Positions 22,894 through 33,106 of a stretch of 64,000 bases of DNA are shown here, one piece after another. The first letter of the stretch is position 1. Each line of letters starts with the position of its first letter. Below the pieces are notes generated by a model. The model ran no database searches. It saw only the letters and a program-made list of their open reading frames with translations, and was not told the DNA's origin. Made by a program: the position numbers and the translations under genes. Origin of the DNA: Neomicrococcus aestuarii (GTDB taxonomy: Bacteria; Actinomycetota; Actinomycetes; Actinomycetales; Micrococcaceae); NCBI RefSeq assembly GCF_014201135.1, contig NZ_JACHDR010000001.1, forward strand, positions 744,001 through 808,000, written 5' to 3'.

Positions 22894-23453
22894 TCCGTGA
22901 CTCGACCGAGGTAGTCGCCCGTGCGGGTGTCAACCTTGACCTTGGTGCCCTGCTCAACGAACAAAGGAACCTGGATCTCGTAGCCGGTCTCCAACGTGGC
23001 AGGCTTCGTGCCAGCGGAAGAGCGGTCACCCTGAAGGCCTGGCTCGGAGTAGGTAATCTCGAGAACTACCGATGGTGGAAGTTCGATGTACAGCGGGGAA
23101 CCGTCGTGCATGGCGATAACGGCCTGCTGGTTCTCCAGCATGAAGTTTGCGGCGTCGCCAACAACGGTGGCTGGAACGGTGATCTGATCGTAATCAGCGG
23201 TATCCATGAACACGTAGTCAGCACCATCCTGGTAGAGGTACTGGTAGTCACGGCGGTCAACGGTTGCGGTCTCTACCTTGGCGCCAGCGTTGTAGGTACG
23301 ATCAACGACCTTGCCGGAAAGAACATTGCGCATCTTGGTACGGACAAAAGCGCCGCCCTTGCCTGGCTTGACGTGCTGGAATTCGGTGATGGTCCACAGC
23401 TGGCCATCAATCTTCAGCACTGTTCCGTTTTTAATGTCGTTACTCGTTGCCAC
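22890..23453 (-). CDS. efp: Elongation factor P
   Basis: Helps ribosomes form peptide bonds at polyproline stretches. The 187-aa protein has KOW-like domain I, two OB folds, and the loop [10 protein letters not shown] with Lys32 at the tip, then the C-terminal signature region near [14 protein letters not shown]. The loop reads PGKGG, not the PGKGP of some actinobacterial EF-Ps; no modification gene is visible in the window. It is separated from aroB by a likely terminator and starts a transcript with nusB. Confidence 0.96.
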   Translation of the reverse strand: MATSNDIKNGTVLKIDGQLWTITEFQHVKPGKGGAFVRTKMRNVLSGKVVDRTYNAGAKVETATVDRRDYQYLYQDGADYVFMDTADYDQITVPATVVGDAANFMLENQQAVIAMHDGSPLYIELPPSVVLEITYSEPGLQGDRSSAGTKPATLETGYEIQVPLFVEQGTKVKVDTRTGDYLGRVTE

Positions 23454-23556
23454 GAGGCACCTTTCCGTTGGAAGTCACAGCTTGCTCCGCCTCGATGCCT
23501 AGCCGTGAGAAACGACTCGAAATATGGAAGTTGCGGGCTAACGCTGACTCTTGTGT

Positions 23557-23612
23557 CAAAAAACCAAACGCAATTCTACAGGACGCCGGAAATTCTCGCC
23601 GACGCCCTGTAG
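23557..23612 (-). terminator. Probable terminator after aroB
   Basis: A 14-bp stem (23612-23599 with 23589-23576, two G:U pairs) lies 11 bp past the aroB stop on the minus strand. A T6 run (23563-23558) follows 12 nt after the stem, so the U-tract is displaced. TAGAAT (23578-23573) at the stem foot could also serve as a -10 box for efp. Confidence 0.6.
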
Positions 23613-23622
23613 ATCCGAATCC

Positions 23623-24714
23623 TTAAGAAGCGATCTCTTGGTAGGTCGCGAAGAGAATCGCGGTGTCCGGCACTTCTTGAATGGCCGGCTTGGCCAGGCC
23701 GTCAAGAACCACGAAACGCAAGAGATCACCGCGGGACTTCTTGTCCCGACGCATGCCATCAAGCAACGCCGACCAGCGGTCATTGCGGTAGCTGGTGGGC
23801 AGTCCCATGAGCTCAAGAATGTTTTTGTGACGTTCAGCAAGTTGGTCATCGATGCGGCCCATAGTGCGCGAAAGCTCGGCGGCAAAGACCATACCGATGG
23901 ACACTGCTGCGCCGTGGCGCCACTGGTAACGCTCGGCGAGCTCGATGGCGTGGCCGAGGGTGTGGCCGTAGTTCAAGAACTCGCGGCGACCGCTTTCCTT
24001 GAGATCCGCGGAGACAACTTCGGCCTTGACCTGGATGGAGCGCTCCACGATTTCACGCAAGCGGTCCGATTCGGCGTTGGTGGCGTCCTTGACGTCTTCT
24101 TCAATGAGTTCCAGAATGCGCGGATCCGCAATGAAACCGCACTTGACGGATTCGGCCATGCCCGTGACGAGCTCGTTGGCGGGAAGCGTCTGAAGTGCGT
24201 CAAGATCTGCGATCACGGCTGCCGGCGGGTGGAACGCGCCCACAAGGTTCTTGCCTTCAGCGGTGTTGATGCCGGTCTTGCCGCCCACGGCAGCGTCCAC
24301 CATGCCCAGAAGGCTGGTAGGAATGTGGATGACCTTGACGCCGCGCAGCCACGTTGCTGCAACGAATCCGCCGAGGTCCGTCACTGCGCCGCCGCCGACG
24401 GTGACGATGGCGTCAGAGCGCGTGAAGTCATTCTGGCCCAAAACCTGCCAGCAGAATCCTGCGACCTGAAGGTGCTTGCCCTCTTCGGCATCCGGGATTT
24501 CGGCAGTGAAGGACTCGAAGCCCTGAGCTGCCAGATCTTCGCGGACGGCTTCGCCCGTGGTGCGCAGAGCGCGCGGGTGAATGACGAGGACACGACGGAC
24601 GCGTTCACCAAGGTACGGTGCCACGTGCCCCAGAAGGCCGTGCCCCACCAAGACGTCATAGTTCTCAGCCGGCTGGGAGCCGGTGACTTTGATGGTGGTT
24701 ACCGCGTTAGTCAT
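23623..24714 (-). CDS. aroB: 3-dehydroquinate synthase
   Basis: NAD- and metal-dependent enzyme, second step of the shikimate pathway. The 363-aa protein has VGGGAVTDLGGFVAATWLRG (near residues 98-117), TSLLGMVDAAVGGKTGIN and the metal-binding GHTLGHAIE region. The ATG overlaps the aroK stop by 4 bp (ATGA). It is the last gene of the aroC-aroK-aroB group and is followed by a terminator. Confidence 0.97.
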   Translation of the reverse strand: MTNAVTTIKVTGSQPAENYDVLVGHGLLGHVAPYLGERVRRVLVIHPRALRTTGEAVREDLAAQGFESFTAEIPDAEEGKHLQVAGFCWQVLGQNDFTRSDAIVTVGGGAVTDLGGFVAATWLRGVKVIHIPTSLLGMVDAAVGGKTGINTAEGKNLVGAFHPPAAVIADLDALQTLPANELVTGMAESVKCGFIADPRILELIEEDVKDATNAESDRLREIVERSIQVKAEVVSADLKESGRREFLNYGHTLGHAIELAERYQWRHGAAVSIGMVFAAELSRTMGRIDDQLAERHKNILELMGLPTSYRNDRWSALLDGMRRDKKSRGDLLRFVVLDGLAKPAIQEVPDTAILFATYQEIAS

Positions 24715-25268
24715 GAATCATCCTCGTTCGTTGAAAGTAGCTCGTCAGTGGTGTGTGATGCCTCAAGGCCCAGCCGGTGCGCAATGTCCCGAGCGAGCAC
24801 GCGGGGCGGCTTGGTGCGCGCGTCGATGGTCACGGTGGCCATCTCGCGGTAAAGGTGCTCGCGTTCGGTGAAGATGGACACCCAGCGCTTCACCGGATCT
24901 TCACCTGCCAAGAGCGGCCGTGCGCCTTGTCCCGAAATACGCGGAGTGACCGCGGCTTCGTCGATCTCGAGATAGACGGCAGGACCAGACTCGGCGATCA
25001 CGCGGCGATTCTCTGGGCTCAGGATGGAGCCGCCCCCGGTGGCAATCACTGAGGACGACGACGCCACTTCCTTGAGCGTCTCCGTTTCGAGACGCCGGAA
25101 CTCGGCTTCCCCGTGGCTGGCAAAAATTTCGGCGATAGATCCGTGGCGTTGCACCACAATCTTGTCCGTGTCGATGAACTCGCGGCCCAAGTGCTTCGCG
25201 AGGGCCTTACCGATCGAGGTCTTTCCGCTTGCCATGGGTCCAATCAAGAAGATGGGTCCCTGTGTCAC
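24711..25268 (-). CDS. aroK: Shikimate kinase
   Basis: Phosphorylates shikimate with ATP. The 185-aa protein has the P-loop [11 protein letters not shown] (about residues 10-20), the substrate-binding DTDKIV and FRRLETETL segments and the GGGS motif; the lid region has RGQGARPLL-like [10 protein letters not shown]. The GTG start overlaps the aroC stop by 4 bp. A copy of the recurrent DNA word is read as Ala-Ser-Ser-Ser-Ser just before VIATGGGS. Confidence 0.95.
   Translation of the reverse strand: MTQGPIFLIGPMASGKTSIGKALAKHLGREFIDTDKIVVQRHGSIAEIFASHGEAEFRRLETETLKEVASSSSVIATGGGSILSPENRRVIAESGPAVYLEIDEAAVTPRISGQGARPLLAGEDPVKRWVSIFTEREHLYREMATVTIDARTKPPRVLARDIAHRLGLEASHTTDELLSTNEDDS
25053..25067 (+). 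repeat. Recurrent word, GGACGACGACGCCAC
   Basis: Exact 10-bp core (25055-25064), last three bases divergent. It lies in aroK next to the GGGS motif and is read as Ala-Ser-Ser-Ser. Confidence 0.6.
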
Positions 25269-26488
25269 GACTCGCTAGCGTCCTCGTCAGCTACTCCAAA
25301 AGATGCAAGGTTCTCAGGGATGGAGGCGCGGTAGGAATCAATGTTGCGCTTGACCTCGGCCAGGCTGTCGCCACCGAACTTTTCGAGCAACGCTTGAGCC
25401 AGGACCAGAGCCACCATGGCTTCAGCTACCACGCCAGCAGCTGGGACCGCACAGACATCGGAACGCTGGTGGTGAGCCGTGGTGGCCTCGCCGGTTGCGA
25501 TGTCTACGGTCTTGAGCGCGCGTGGCACGGTGGCGATTGGCTTCATGGCCGCGCGGACGCGAAGCGTCTCACCGATGCTCATGCCGCCCTCGATACCGCC
25601 AGCGCGGCCGGAGGTGCGGTGGATGGTTCCGTCTTCAGCCCGCTGGAGCTCATCGTGAGCCGCGGATCCGCGGCGAGCGGCCGTCAAGAAGCCATCACCA
25701 ACTTCAACACCCTTGATGGCTTGGATGCCCATCAGTGCAGCTGCGAGGCGCGCGTCGAGGCGACGGTCCCAGTGCACATAGGAGCCAACTCCTGGAGGCA
25801 TGCCGTAGGCGAGAACTTCTACGACGCCGCCGAGGGTTTCGCCCTCCTTGTGGGCGGCGTCGACTTCGGTCACCATGGCGGCCGAGGTTTCCTGGCGGAA
25901 GCAACGCAGCGGATCCGCGTCAAGGGCTTCTACATCAGACGGAAGCGGCAACGGAGCGTCAACCGGCGCTGCTACGGTACCCACCGCCGTCGTATGGGAA
26001 ACCAGCTCAACGCCAACGGCGCGCAAGAAATTCGCGGCAACGGTGCCAAGAGCTACCCGCTCCGCCGTTTCGCGAGCGGAAGCGCGCTCCAAAACCGGGC
26101 GAGCGTCGTCAAAACCGTACTTCTGCATGCCGGTGAAATCGGCGTGGCCCGGACGAGGACGAGTCAACGGGGCATTACGTGCCATGTTGGCGAGCTCGGC
26201 AGCATCCACAGGATCCGCGGACATCACCTTCTGCCACTTAGGCCACTCAGTGTTGCCCACCTGGATGGCAACCGGTCCGCCCTGCGTGAGGCCGTGACGA
26301 ACGCCACCGAGAAAGGTGACCTCATCCTGCTCAAACTTCATGCGCGCGCCGCGACCGTAGCCGAGGCGTCGGCGGGCCAGGGCCGCTTTGACGTCATCCG
26401 TAATCAAGGGGACACCCGCAGGCATCCCCTCAATGATTCCAACCAGTGCGGGACCGTGCGATTCACCCGCAGTTAACCAACGAAGCAT
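25265..26488 (-). CDS. aroC: Chorismate synthase
   Basis: FMN-dependent final enzyme of the shikimate pathway, converting EPSP to chorismate. About 407 aa. It has [18 protein letters not shown] at the N-terminus, RPGHADFTG, and [19 protein letters not shown] use the ATG at 26488 because family members begin [12 protein letters not shown]; an ATG three codons earlier (26497) gives MLGMLRW. Neither has a clear ribosome-binding site. aroE ends 18 bp upstream of the longer start. Confidence 0.95.
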   Translation of the reverse strand: MLRWLTAGESHGPALVGIIEGMPAGVPLITDDVKAALARRRLGYGRGARMKFEQDEVTFLGGVRHGLTQGGPVAIQVGNTEWPKWQKVMSADPVDAAELANMARNAPLTRPRPGHADFTGMQKYGFDDARPVLERASARETAERVALGTVAANFLRAVGVELVSHTTAVGTVAAPVDAPLPLPSDVEALDADPLRCFRQETSAAMVTEVDAAHKEGETLGGVVEVLAYGMPPGVGSYVHWDRRLDARLAAALMGIQAIKGVEVGDGFLTAARRGSAAHDELQRAEDGTIHRTSGRAGGIEGGMSIGETLRVRAAMKPIATVPRALKTVDIATGEATTAHHQRSDVCAVPAAGVVAEAMVALVLAQALLEKFGGDSLAEVKRNIDSYRASIPENLASFGVADEDASES

Positions 26489-26514
26489 GCCTAACATCTT
26501 GCCATGTTCGCGGC

Positions 26515-27399
26515 CTAGTTCTGGGGACGCGTTAAGCCGACTGCGTCACACATCATATTGATGACGTGATCCCAATCCGCTTCCGTGACGCCCGTGAACA
26601 GCTTGACCTGCTCCACCGCTTGGTACAACAGCATGGTCAAACCAGAGGCCGCCACTCCCCCGTGCTCAGTCCAGGCGGAAGCAAGCCGGCTGGGCCACGG
26701 GTCGTACGTAACATCCATGAGCGGCGTGCCGGGACGGAGGTTCTCCAGCCCAAGTTTGTCGACGAAGGAATCAGCCGATCCAGGAGGAAGTGTGCTGATC
26801 GCGGCATCGTACTCGGGGATGCTGAAGGCGGCAGCGTCGTTGAGGATGGCGTTGGCAGTGAGGCCAAAAGACTGCGCAAGCGCGATGGAAGCGGCGGCAC
26901 GTTCAAGATTGCGCACCACAAAATCAATGTGCTCGGCACCGGATTCAGCGACGGCCATGATGGCGGCGGAGGCCGTGTTGCCGGCACCGAAGATGGCGAC
27001 GTTCTTGAGCACTGTGGCGCCCATAGCGGCGATGGATTTGATGAGCCCGTCCACATCAGTGTTCTCACCGCTGAGCTTGACGGGTTCACCATCAGTGCGG
27101 TGCACCACCACGGTGTTCATGGCGCCGAGAATTCGCACCCGTTCGCTGGTGTTATCGAGAAACGGGATGAGCGCTTGCTTCATGGGCATGGTGCAGGAAA
27201 GCCCTAGCCAACCTGGCTCGTTGCGCAGCATGGTGTTGAGAGCCGCTGCGTCCGTTTCCACGGCCTCCCGGCGCGTGTACTCGATATCCAGCCCCAGCGC
27301 TTGATAAGCGGCGCCGTGAAGGAGCGGGGACTTCGAATGGCTGATCGGTGACCCGATGACCGCCGCGCGAAGTCCCTCGCTGTGTGCCCCTACTTGCAC
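26515..27399 (-). CDS. aroE: Shikimate dehydrogenase
   Basis: NADPH-dependent reduction of 3-dehydroshikimate. The 294-aa protein has the substrate motif [17 protein letters not shown] (near residues 16-32), GENTDVDG and the cofactor loop [11 protein letters not shown]. The basic NRTxxR cofactor motif of AroE reads VVRNLERAA here. The GTG start at 27399 overlaps the mltG stop by 10 bp, so the mltG-aroE-aroC-aroK-aroB set is probably one unit. Confidence 0.93.
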   Translation of the reverse strand: MQVGAHSEGLRAAVIGSPISHSKSPLLHGAAYQALGLDIEYTRREAVETDAAALNTMLRNEPGWLGLSCTMPMKQALIPFLDNTSERVRILGAMNTVVVHRTDGEPVKLSGENTDVDGLIKSIAAMGATVLKNVAIFGAGNTASAAIMAVAESGAEHIDFVVRNLERAAASIALAQSFGLTANAILNDAAAFSIPEYDAAISTLPPGSADSFVDKLGLENLRPGTPLMDVTYDPWPSRLASAWTEHGGVAASGLTMLLYQAVEQVKLFTGVTEADWDHVINMMCDAVGLTRPQN

Positions 27400-28808
27400 T
27401 TATCTGCGTTCGCTGCGCAGTAGTCCCGGAACTCCTGCTGGTAGCCCTGGTGTTCGGCATACGTCTTGGAGAACTTGGTTTCACCAGTTTCGATGTTCAC
27501 GGTCACCCAGTAGTAGTAGTCGTTCTCTTCCGGATCAGCCGCTGCATCGATAGCCGAGTTGCCGGGGCTACCGATAGGCGTTGGCGGCAATCCCTTGTGA
27601 ATGTAGGTGTTGTACTGGTTAGACGCGTCCTGCTTTTGCTCTTCCGTGAACTGGAGGCTGCGCGTTCCCAAGCCGTAGGTCACGGTGGAGTCCAGCTGCA
27701 AGAGACCGTTGGTTTCAGTGTTGTTCGGATCCAAACGGTTTTCGATGGCACCAGCAACAACCGGGTAGTCCTTAGCAGTGGCTTCACCCTGCAGGATGGA
27801 AGCAACCTTGAGGATGCGGTACTGCTCGGCTGGGTCGGTAATTCCTACTCGCTTGAGCTCATCCAAGGTCTTCGTGACCATTTCCTGGATGATGTCCTTG
27901 ATTGGGGTATCCAATGGGAAGCGGTATTCGCCTGGGTGCAGGTAGCCCTCAAGGGACTTCACGGTGGCCGGCAATCCAAACTGAGTGCCCTTGGTATCGA
28001 AGGCAGAGATTTCCTTGACGGCCACACCGGTGGCTTCGGAAATCTTGGCGTAGACCTCATTCTTGCGCGAGTTTTCGCTGATCGCGATGTAGCTTACGGC
28101 TGGGCCTTCAGCGGTGAGAACACTCACCACGTCAGAGGCCTTCATTTGCTTCTTCAGCTCGTAGGACCCGGGGTGGATCTCGCTCGTGCCGGAGGTGTTG
28201 GATTCCAGCGCTTCCAAGAATGCGGTATCTGAGGCAACAATGTCATCTGCCAAGAGCTGGCGGCTGATCTGAATGGCTCCCCATCCTTGCTCAACCTCGA
28301 ACGTGGTGGCGTCGCCGCCCGGTCCGGCGTAATCGGCCGGTTCAGTGCCTGCGACGAGGTTTTGCACCAAGATGATGACGGCAACCAGAGCGGCCGCGAA
28401 CACTGCAAGGGCAATGCCCATGATCTTGTTGCGGCGCTGGCGTCGCTGTTGCCGAATGTTCGTGGTGGGGTTTGTTCCGGTGGGAACTGGGACCACGGTC
28501 GGCGGAAGCTTGTCAAAGAGGACGTGACCGTCTGGCTCATCGCGCTCTGGGTACTGGCGGTCATCAACATAGTGCTGAAGCTCGTCCTGGTGGGACGCAT
28601 TCTGCTCTGGATGCTGAACCACGGAATGAAGTTCGGTGCGTGGTTCACGCTCTGAATCGTGAGCATCATTGATCTGCTCAGGCGCATCGTTGTGAGCCTC
28701 GTCGGTTGACGAGGCCTCGGCGGCTTCGCGCTCTAGGCGCAGCCGCTCGGCTTCACGGCGTTCGCGCCGACTCAAAAACTGACTTGCGTCAGCGTTCGGA
28801 TCATTCAT
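27390..28808 (-). CDS. mltG: Endolytic murein transglycosylase (MltG/YceG)
   Basis: Membrane-anchored lytic transglycosylase that cuts nascent glycan strands. The 472-aa protein has a long charged cytoplasmic N-terminus (about 130 residues), one transmembrane helix (ALAVFAAALVAVIILVQNLV) and an external YceG domain with the catalytic Glu in VASILQGEATAKDYPVVAGA and the conserved GLPPTPIGSPGNSAIDAA and YYYWVT segments. The ATG overlaps the ruvX stop by 4 bp. Confidence 0.95.
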   Translation of the reverse strand: MNDPNADASQFLSRRERREAERLRLEREAAEASSTDEAHNDAPEQINDAHDSEREPRTELHSVVQHPEQNASHQDELQHYVDDRQYPERDEPDGHVLFDKLPPTVVPVPTGTNPTTNIRQQRRQRRNKIMGIALAVFAAALVAVIILVQNLVAGTEPADYAGPGGDATTFEVEQGWGAIQISRQLLADDIVASDTAFLEALESNTSGTSEIHPGSYELKKQMKASDVVSVLTAEGPAVSYIAISENSRKNEVYAKISEATGVAVKEISAFDTKGTQFGLPATVKSLEGYLHPGEYRFPLDTPIKDIIQEMVTKTLDELKRVGITDPAEQYRILKVASILQGEATAKDYPVVAGAIENRLDPNNTETNGLLQLDSTVTYGLGTRSLQFTEEQKQDASNQYNTYIHKGLPPTPIGSPGNSAIDAAADPEENDYYYWVTVNIETGETKFSKTYAEHQGYQQEFRDYCAANADKCK

Positions 28809-29437
28809 AGTGAAGGGTCCTTCGCCTCAGGTGCCTCAGGCAATCCAGGTGCGCTCTCGGGAAAAGGAACGAAATCTCCCGGGATGCGTTGCTGAGCGGA
28901 TTCCATTTCCAACGCTTGTTGAAGGATGTTCACGGCTGCAGCTTGATCAATAATTGCACGATGCTTGCGGGAATCGATGCCGTTCTCACGCAGTGTCTTG
29001 TGTGCGGACACGGTGGAGAGTCGTTCATCGATCATGAAAACAGGGATTACGACGTCGCTTGCTGGCGTAGGTGAGCCCGCTTGCGGATCGTGGGGGGCGG
29101 CGAGGTCACTTGAGGGGGAATTCAAGAGATTGTTGAGAATATCTGCGTATTCCCACGCCATTTCCGTGGATGCCGTGTCATTGCCTTTGAGAGATCGAGG
29201 CAAGCCCACATACACGCGGCACACGTATCGTGCTTTCAGCTCGCGAGCGAGCAGCCGCACATCTTGATTGCTGGACGCGTTGCGCTTCAGCGTCTTCCAG
29301 GGGGAGGCCAAGAGCCCGTCAGGGTCGCTAAAAGCCACCCCAACGCGCGCTTGGCCTACGTCGACGCCCGCGCGTGGTGCGCGGACGTTCGCTCGGAGGA
29401 TGTGGACCTCCGGGAGCCCCATGGAAGATTCAGTCAT
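28805..29437 (-). CDS. ruvX: Putative pre-16S rRNA nuclease / Holliday-junction-resolvase-like (RuvX/YqgF)
   Basis: RNase H-like fold protein; E. coli YqgF matures the 5' end of 16S rRNA. The 210-aa sequence has the GVDVGQARVGVAFSDPDG start of the fold, VYVGLPRSLKG, the acidic IDERLST and the C-terminal DQAAAVNILQQAL. It is longer than the usual ~140-170 aa because of an insertion (about residues 110-140, Ser/Pro-rich) and a Pro/Glu-rich tail. It lies between alaS (18 bp) and mltG (ATGA overlap). Confidence 0.92.
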   Translation of the reverse strand: MTESSMGLPEVHILRANVRAPRAGVDVGQARVGVAFSDPDGLLASPWKTLKRNASSNQDVRLLARELKARYVCRVYVGLPRSLKGNDTASTEMAWEYADILNNLLNSPSSDLAAPHDPQAGSPTPASDVVIPVFMIDERLSTVSAHKTLRENGIDSRKHRAIIDQAAAVNILQQALEMESAQQRIPGDFVPFPESAPGLPEAPEAKDPSL

Positions 29438-29455
29438 ACTTGAGAATTTTCCGGC

Positions 29456-32134
29456 TTAGCGATCTCGAACAGCAACGAAGATGGCCTCAAGTGCGGCGTC
29501 AACCTTGCTTGCGTCTTGGCCACCACCCTGCGCCATGTCGTCCTTGCCGCCTCCGCCGCCACCGAGGACGCCAGCTGCCGTGCGCACCAGAGCGCCAGCC
29601 TTGACGCCCGCTTCGCGCGCGGCTTCGTTAGTGACCACCAGAACTACCGGACGGTCCTTAGAAACACCGGTCAAAGCAACGGTGGACGCCTCGGTACCTA
29701 AACGATCACGCAGGTTGAGCGCGAGCGTACGCAGATCATCCGCGGAGGCAATCTCACCGGCGTGGTGCGTCACGATCTTCACGCCGTGCGCTTCCTTCGC
29801 CGAGGCAACCAGTGCGCCAGCTTGGGCGACCAACTGTGCTGCGCGAAGACGCTCGAGTTCCTTCTCCGCCGTACGAAGCTTCTGGACGGTCTGGCCGATG
29901 CGGTCAGAAATCTCAGAGGCCGGGGCGCGGAACATCTCGGAAAGCTCGCTCACCAAGGCACGCTCAGCAGCTCCGTGACGGAACGCTTCCATACCCACGA
30001 GTGCTTCTACACGACGGTTTCCTGATCCCACGGACTGCTCGCCCAGGAGGGTCAGCGAACCGATCTGGGAGGTGGCTCCAACGTGCGTACCACCGCAAAG
30101 TTCGCGGCTCCACGCACCGTTGATTTCCACGACGCGCACGGTCTGGCCGTACTTCTCACCGAAGAGGCTGGTAGCGCCCATAGCCTTGGCCTCATCGAGG
30201 CTCATGACCGTGGTGGTCACCGGGAAGTTGTTGCGGATCGCCAAGTTGGCGACTTCTTCAATCTCAGACTTTGCGGCAGCAGAAATCTGGTCCTGCCACG
30301 TGAAGTCAAAGCGCAAGTAGCCGGACTTGTTGAAGGAACCGGACTGCAAAGCGTCAGGGCCAAGGACATCGTGCAAAGCAGCGTGGATGATGTGCGTACC
30401 GGAGTGCGCCTGCTCGCCAGCCATACGGCGGATACGGTCAACCTCAGACTGCACGGTAGCGGCCGAAGGAAGTTCGCCTTCGCGAACAATGGCCTTGTGC
30501 ACGCTCAAACCCTTGATGGGTGACTGCACGTCCAGAACTTCCACCACAAAGCCGTCGCCCTTGATGATTCCCACGTCGGCTGCCTGTCCACCGGACTCGG
30601 CGTAGAACGGGGTCTCATTCAAGACCAGCTCAATTTCTTCACCCTGGGTAGCGAAGTCAACCAGCTCACCGTTGCGCACAATGCCGCGCACCGTGGATTC
30701 GGTAGCGAGCTCGGTGTAACCGGTAAAGACGGTATCGCCCTTGGAGTGCAGACCGTTGAAGACCGTGAGGTCGGCGTGGCCGGCCTTCTTGGACTTTGCG
30801 TCCTTCTGGGCGCGCTCACGCTGTTCCTTCATCAGTCCGCGGAAACCTTCTTCGTCCACAGCCAGTCCGGCCTCGGAAGCGATTTCCAGGGTCAGATCAA
30901 TCGGGAACCCGTAGGTGTCGTGCAACGCGAAAGCATCTTCGCCGGACAGCTTGGTGCCAGCTGACTTGGAGGACACGATTGCCTCTTCCAAACGCGTGGT
31001 ACCGGAAGCGATGGTGCGCAAGAACGCGCGCTCTTCGGCGTAAGCGATGCGGGAAATGCGCTCGAAGTCCGTCTCAACCTGCGGGTACACACCCTTCATG
31101 GCGTCACGGGACACTGGCAACAGCTCCGGCATGACCATGTCCTGAACGCCCATCAAACGCATCGCGCGGATGGCGCGGCGCATGAGGCGGCGCAGTACGT
31201 AGCCACGGCCTTCGTTCGACGGCACGACGCCATCGGTGATGAGCATGAGGGACGAGCGAACGTGGTCGGCCACAACGCGCATACGGACATCATCGGCGTG
31301 GTGCGGGTCGGCAGGATCCTCGGTGGAGGTGTAGGCCTTGCCAGCGAGTTCAGCAGCCTTGTCCAGCACGGGACGAACCTGGTCAGTCTCGTACATGTTC
31401 TCAACACCCTGCAGGATCAGCGCAAGACGCTCGAGTCCCAAACCGGTGTCGATGTTCTTCTTCGGCAGTTCGCCCAAGATCTCGAAGTCGTTCTTTCCGG
31501 TGCCCTCGCCACGCTGGTACTGCATGAACACGAGGTTCCAGATCTCAATGAAGCGCGTGTCATCCACGGCTGGGCCGCCGTCTTGACCGTAGGCGGGGCC
31601 GCGGTCGTAGTAAATCTCCGAGCACGGGCCAGCTGGTCCGGGCTGTCCGGTGGACCAGTAGTTGTCCTCCATGCCCATGCGCTGAATGCGCTCAACGGGA
31701 AGCCCGGCAATTTCTTGCCACAAAGCGGCAGCTTCGTCGTCGTCCAGGTAAACGGTGACCCACAAGCGGTCCTTATCCAATCCGTAGCCACCCTCGTTGA
31801 CCGGCGTGGTCAGCAGGGTCCAGGCGAACGTAATGGCTTCGCGCTTGAAGTAATCGCCGAAGGAGAAGTTGCCGGCCATCTGGAAGAAGGTGCCGTGACG
31901 GACCGTCTTGCCCACTTCGTCAATATCACCAGTACGGATGCACTTCTGTACGGAGACAGCGCGCGGGAACGGCGGCTCTTCGCGAGCGGTCAAGTAAGGG
32001 ATGAACGGGACCATGCCCGCAATGGTGAATAGGACCGAAGGATCGGAAGATACCAAGGACGCGCTTGGGACGTGACGGTGTCCGTTAGCGACAAAGAAGT
32101 CGATCCAACGCTGTGCAATCTCTTGCGATTTCAT
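29456..32134 (-). CDS. alaS: Alanyl-tRNA synthetase
   Basis: Class II synthetase charging tRNA-Ala, with a cis-editing domain. From the ATG at 32134 the protein is 892 aa and begins MKSQEIAQRWIDFF; the frame stays open to 32203 but that extension has no family support. The catalytic core (FTIAGMVPFIPYL), tRNA-recognition region, editing-site metal ligands (HSGTHIIHAALHDVLG and CGGTHVGATSQIG) and C-Ala domain with a GGGGGGKDDMAQGGG stretch are in order. GAAGGA lies 12 bp before the ATG. A near copy of the recurrent word is read as Leu-Asp-Asp-Asp-Glu-Ala. Confidence 0.97.
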   Translation of the reverse strand: MKSQEIAQRWIDFFVANGHRHVPSASLVSSDPSVLFTIAGMVPFIPYLTAREEPPFPRAVSVQKCIRTGDIDEVGKTVRHGTFFQMAGNFSFGDYFKREAITFAWTLLTTPVNEGGYGLDKDRLWVTVYLDDDEAAALWQEIAGLPVERIQRMGMEDNYWSTGQPGPAGPCSEIYYDRGPAYGQDGGPAVDDTRFIEIWNLVFMQYQRGEGTGKNDFEILGELPKKNIDTGLGLERLALILQGVENMYETDQVRPVLDKAAELAGKAYTSTEDPADPHHADDVRMRVVADHVRSSLMLITDGVVPSNEGRGYVLRRLMRRAIRAMRLMGVQDMVMPELLPVSRDAMKGVYPQVETDFERISRIAYAEERAFLRTIASGTTRLEEAIVSSKSAGTKLSGEDAFALHDTYGFPIDLTLEIASEAGLAVDEEGFRGLMKEQRERAQKDAKSKKAGHADLTVFNGLHSKGDTVFTGYTELATESTVRGIVRNGELVDFATQGEEIELVLNETPFYAESGGQAADVGIIKGDGFVVEVLDVQSPIKGLSVHKAIVREGELPSAATVQSEVDRIRRMAGEQAHSGTHIIHAALHDVLGPDALQSGSFNKSGYLRFDFTWQDQISAAAKSEIEEVANLAIRNNFPVTTTVMSLDEAKAMGATSLFGEKYGQTVRVVEINGAWSRELCGGTHVGATSQIGSLTLLGEQSVGSGNRRVEALVGMEAFRHGAAERALVSELSEMFRAPASEISDRIGQTVQKLRTAEKELERLRAAQLVAQAGALVASAKEAHGVKIVTHHAGEIASADDLRTLALNLRDRLGTEASTVALTGVSKDRPVVLVVTNEAAREAGVKAGALVRTAAGVLGGGGGGKDDMAQGGGQDASKVDAALEAIFVAVRDR
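31731..31745 (-). repeat. Recurrent word, near match GGACGACGACGAAGC
   Basis: One change from the consensus (C to A at the tenth core base), in alaS. Confidence 0.45.
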
Positions 32135-32255
32135 GTGTAGTCGTGATCCTTCGGGGTCAACACCCAGTTGATGAACATTCGCTTCACGCGCGCGTGTGCG
32201 CACGAGTAGCTATCCCACCTTACCGCCTAAAAGAACGGCAAGACTTTGGAAAATA

Positions 32256-32297
32256 GCAAAATGGAGCCCGCAGCGCATGCTACGGACTCCATTTTTA
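32256..32297 (-). terminator. Terminator after rpsD, bidirectional in form
   Basis: A long stem (arms 32258-32274 and 32279-32295; two G:U pairs, GCAT loop) with A and T runs on both sides lies 36 bp beyond the rpsD stop and before alaS. Confidence 0.8.
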
Positions 32298-32332
32298 CGT
32301 GTGTCACGAGTTGTGACGCACAAAGCTCAGTT

Positions 32333-32959
32333 TTAGCGAGCGTAGTATTCGACCACGAGCTGCTCTTCGCAGGTCACAGGGACCTCAGAGCGCTTCGGAC
32401 GGCGAACCAACGTTGCCTGAAGGGACTCAAGCTTGACGTCGAGGTAGCCCGGAACAGCAGGAAGCACGTCGCGGTGTGAACCGGCAGCTGCAACCTGGAA
32501 CGGGGTCATCTTCTCGGAACGCTCGTGAACGTGAACCATCTGGCCTGGCTTCACGCGGAAGGACGGGATGTCCACGCGCTGACCGTCAACCAAGATGTGG
32601 CGGTGCACAACGAGCTGGCGTGCCTGAGAGATGGTGCGTGCGAAACCTGCACGAAGCACCAAAGCGTCAAGACGCATTTCCAAAAGTTCGATGATGTTTT
32701 CACCGGTCAAGCCAGAGGTACGCTTGGCTTCTTCGTAGACGCGAGTCATCTGAGCTTCGCGGATACCGTACTGAGCACGCAAACGCTGCTTCTCGCGAAG
32801 ACGCACTGCGTAGTCGGAGTCTGCCTTCTTACGGGCGCGGCCGTGCTGGCCTGGTCCGTAGGGGCGACGCTCCATGTACTTTTCTGCCTTAGGAGTCAAG
32901 GCAATACCGAGGGCACGCGAAATGCGGACCTTACGGCGGGCACGGGTGTTGTTAGCCAC
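32333..32959 (-). CDS. rpsD: 30S ribosomal protein S4
   Basis: Primary 16S rRNA-binding protein of the small subunit. The GTG start at 32959 follows AAAGGA by 5 bp and gives 208 aa beginning MANNTRARRKVRISRALG, the actinobacterial S4 start. Key segments are YGPGQHGRARKKADSDY and the S4 RNA-binding domain (MRLDALVLRAGFARTISQARQLV). Here rpsD is a single gene between alaS and rarA and not in an rpsM-rpsK-rpoA operon. About 150 bp of leader upstream shows no firm promoter. Confidence 0.97.
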   Translation of the reverse strand: MANNTRARRKVRISRALGIALTPKAEKYMERRPYGPGQHGRARKKADSDYAVRLREKQRLRAQYGIREAQMTRVYEEAKRTSGLTGENIIELLEMRLDALVLRAGFARTISQARQLVVHRHILVDGQRVDIPSFRVKPGQMVHVHERSEKMTPFQVAAAGSHRDVLPAVPGYLDVKLESLQATLVRRPKRSEVPVTCEEQLVVEYYAR

Positions 32960-33106
32960 GTGTTTCCTTTGCTGTACTGCGGTGTGTGTCAAATCTGGCC
33001 TCCCGTACGGAGAGTGAGGGACAACCGCTACCCTCGAACTACAGCAACAACTCACCTCAAAAATGGGGGGATGCGCTTGCCAGCCGAGGATCTATCCTAC
33101 CAGAAA

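Noticed and set aside
25229-26476. A 415-residue plus-strand open frame
   Set aside because: Antisense to aroC, whose frame matches the chorismate synthase family.
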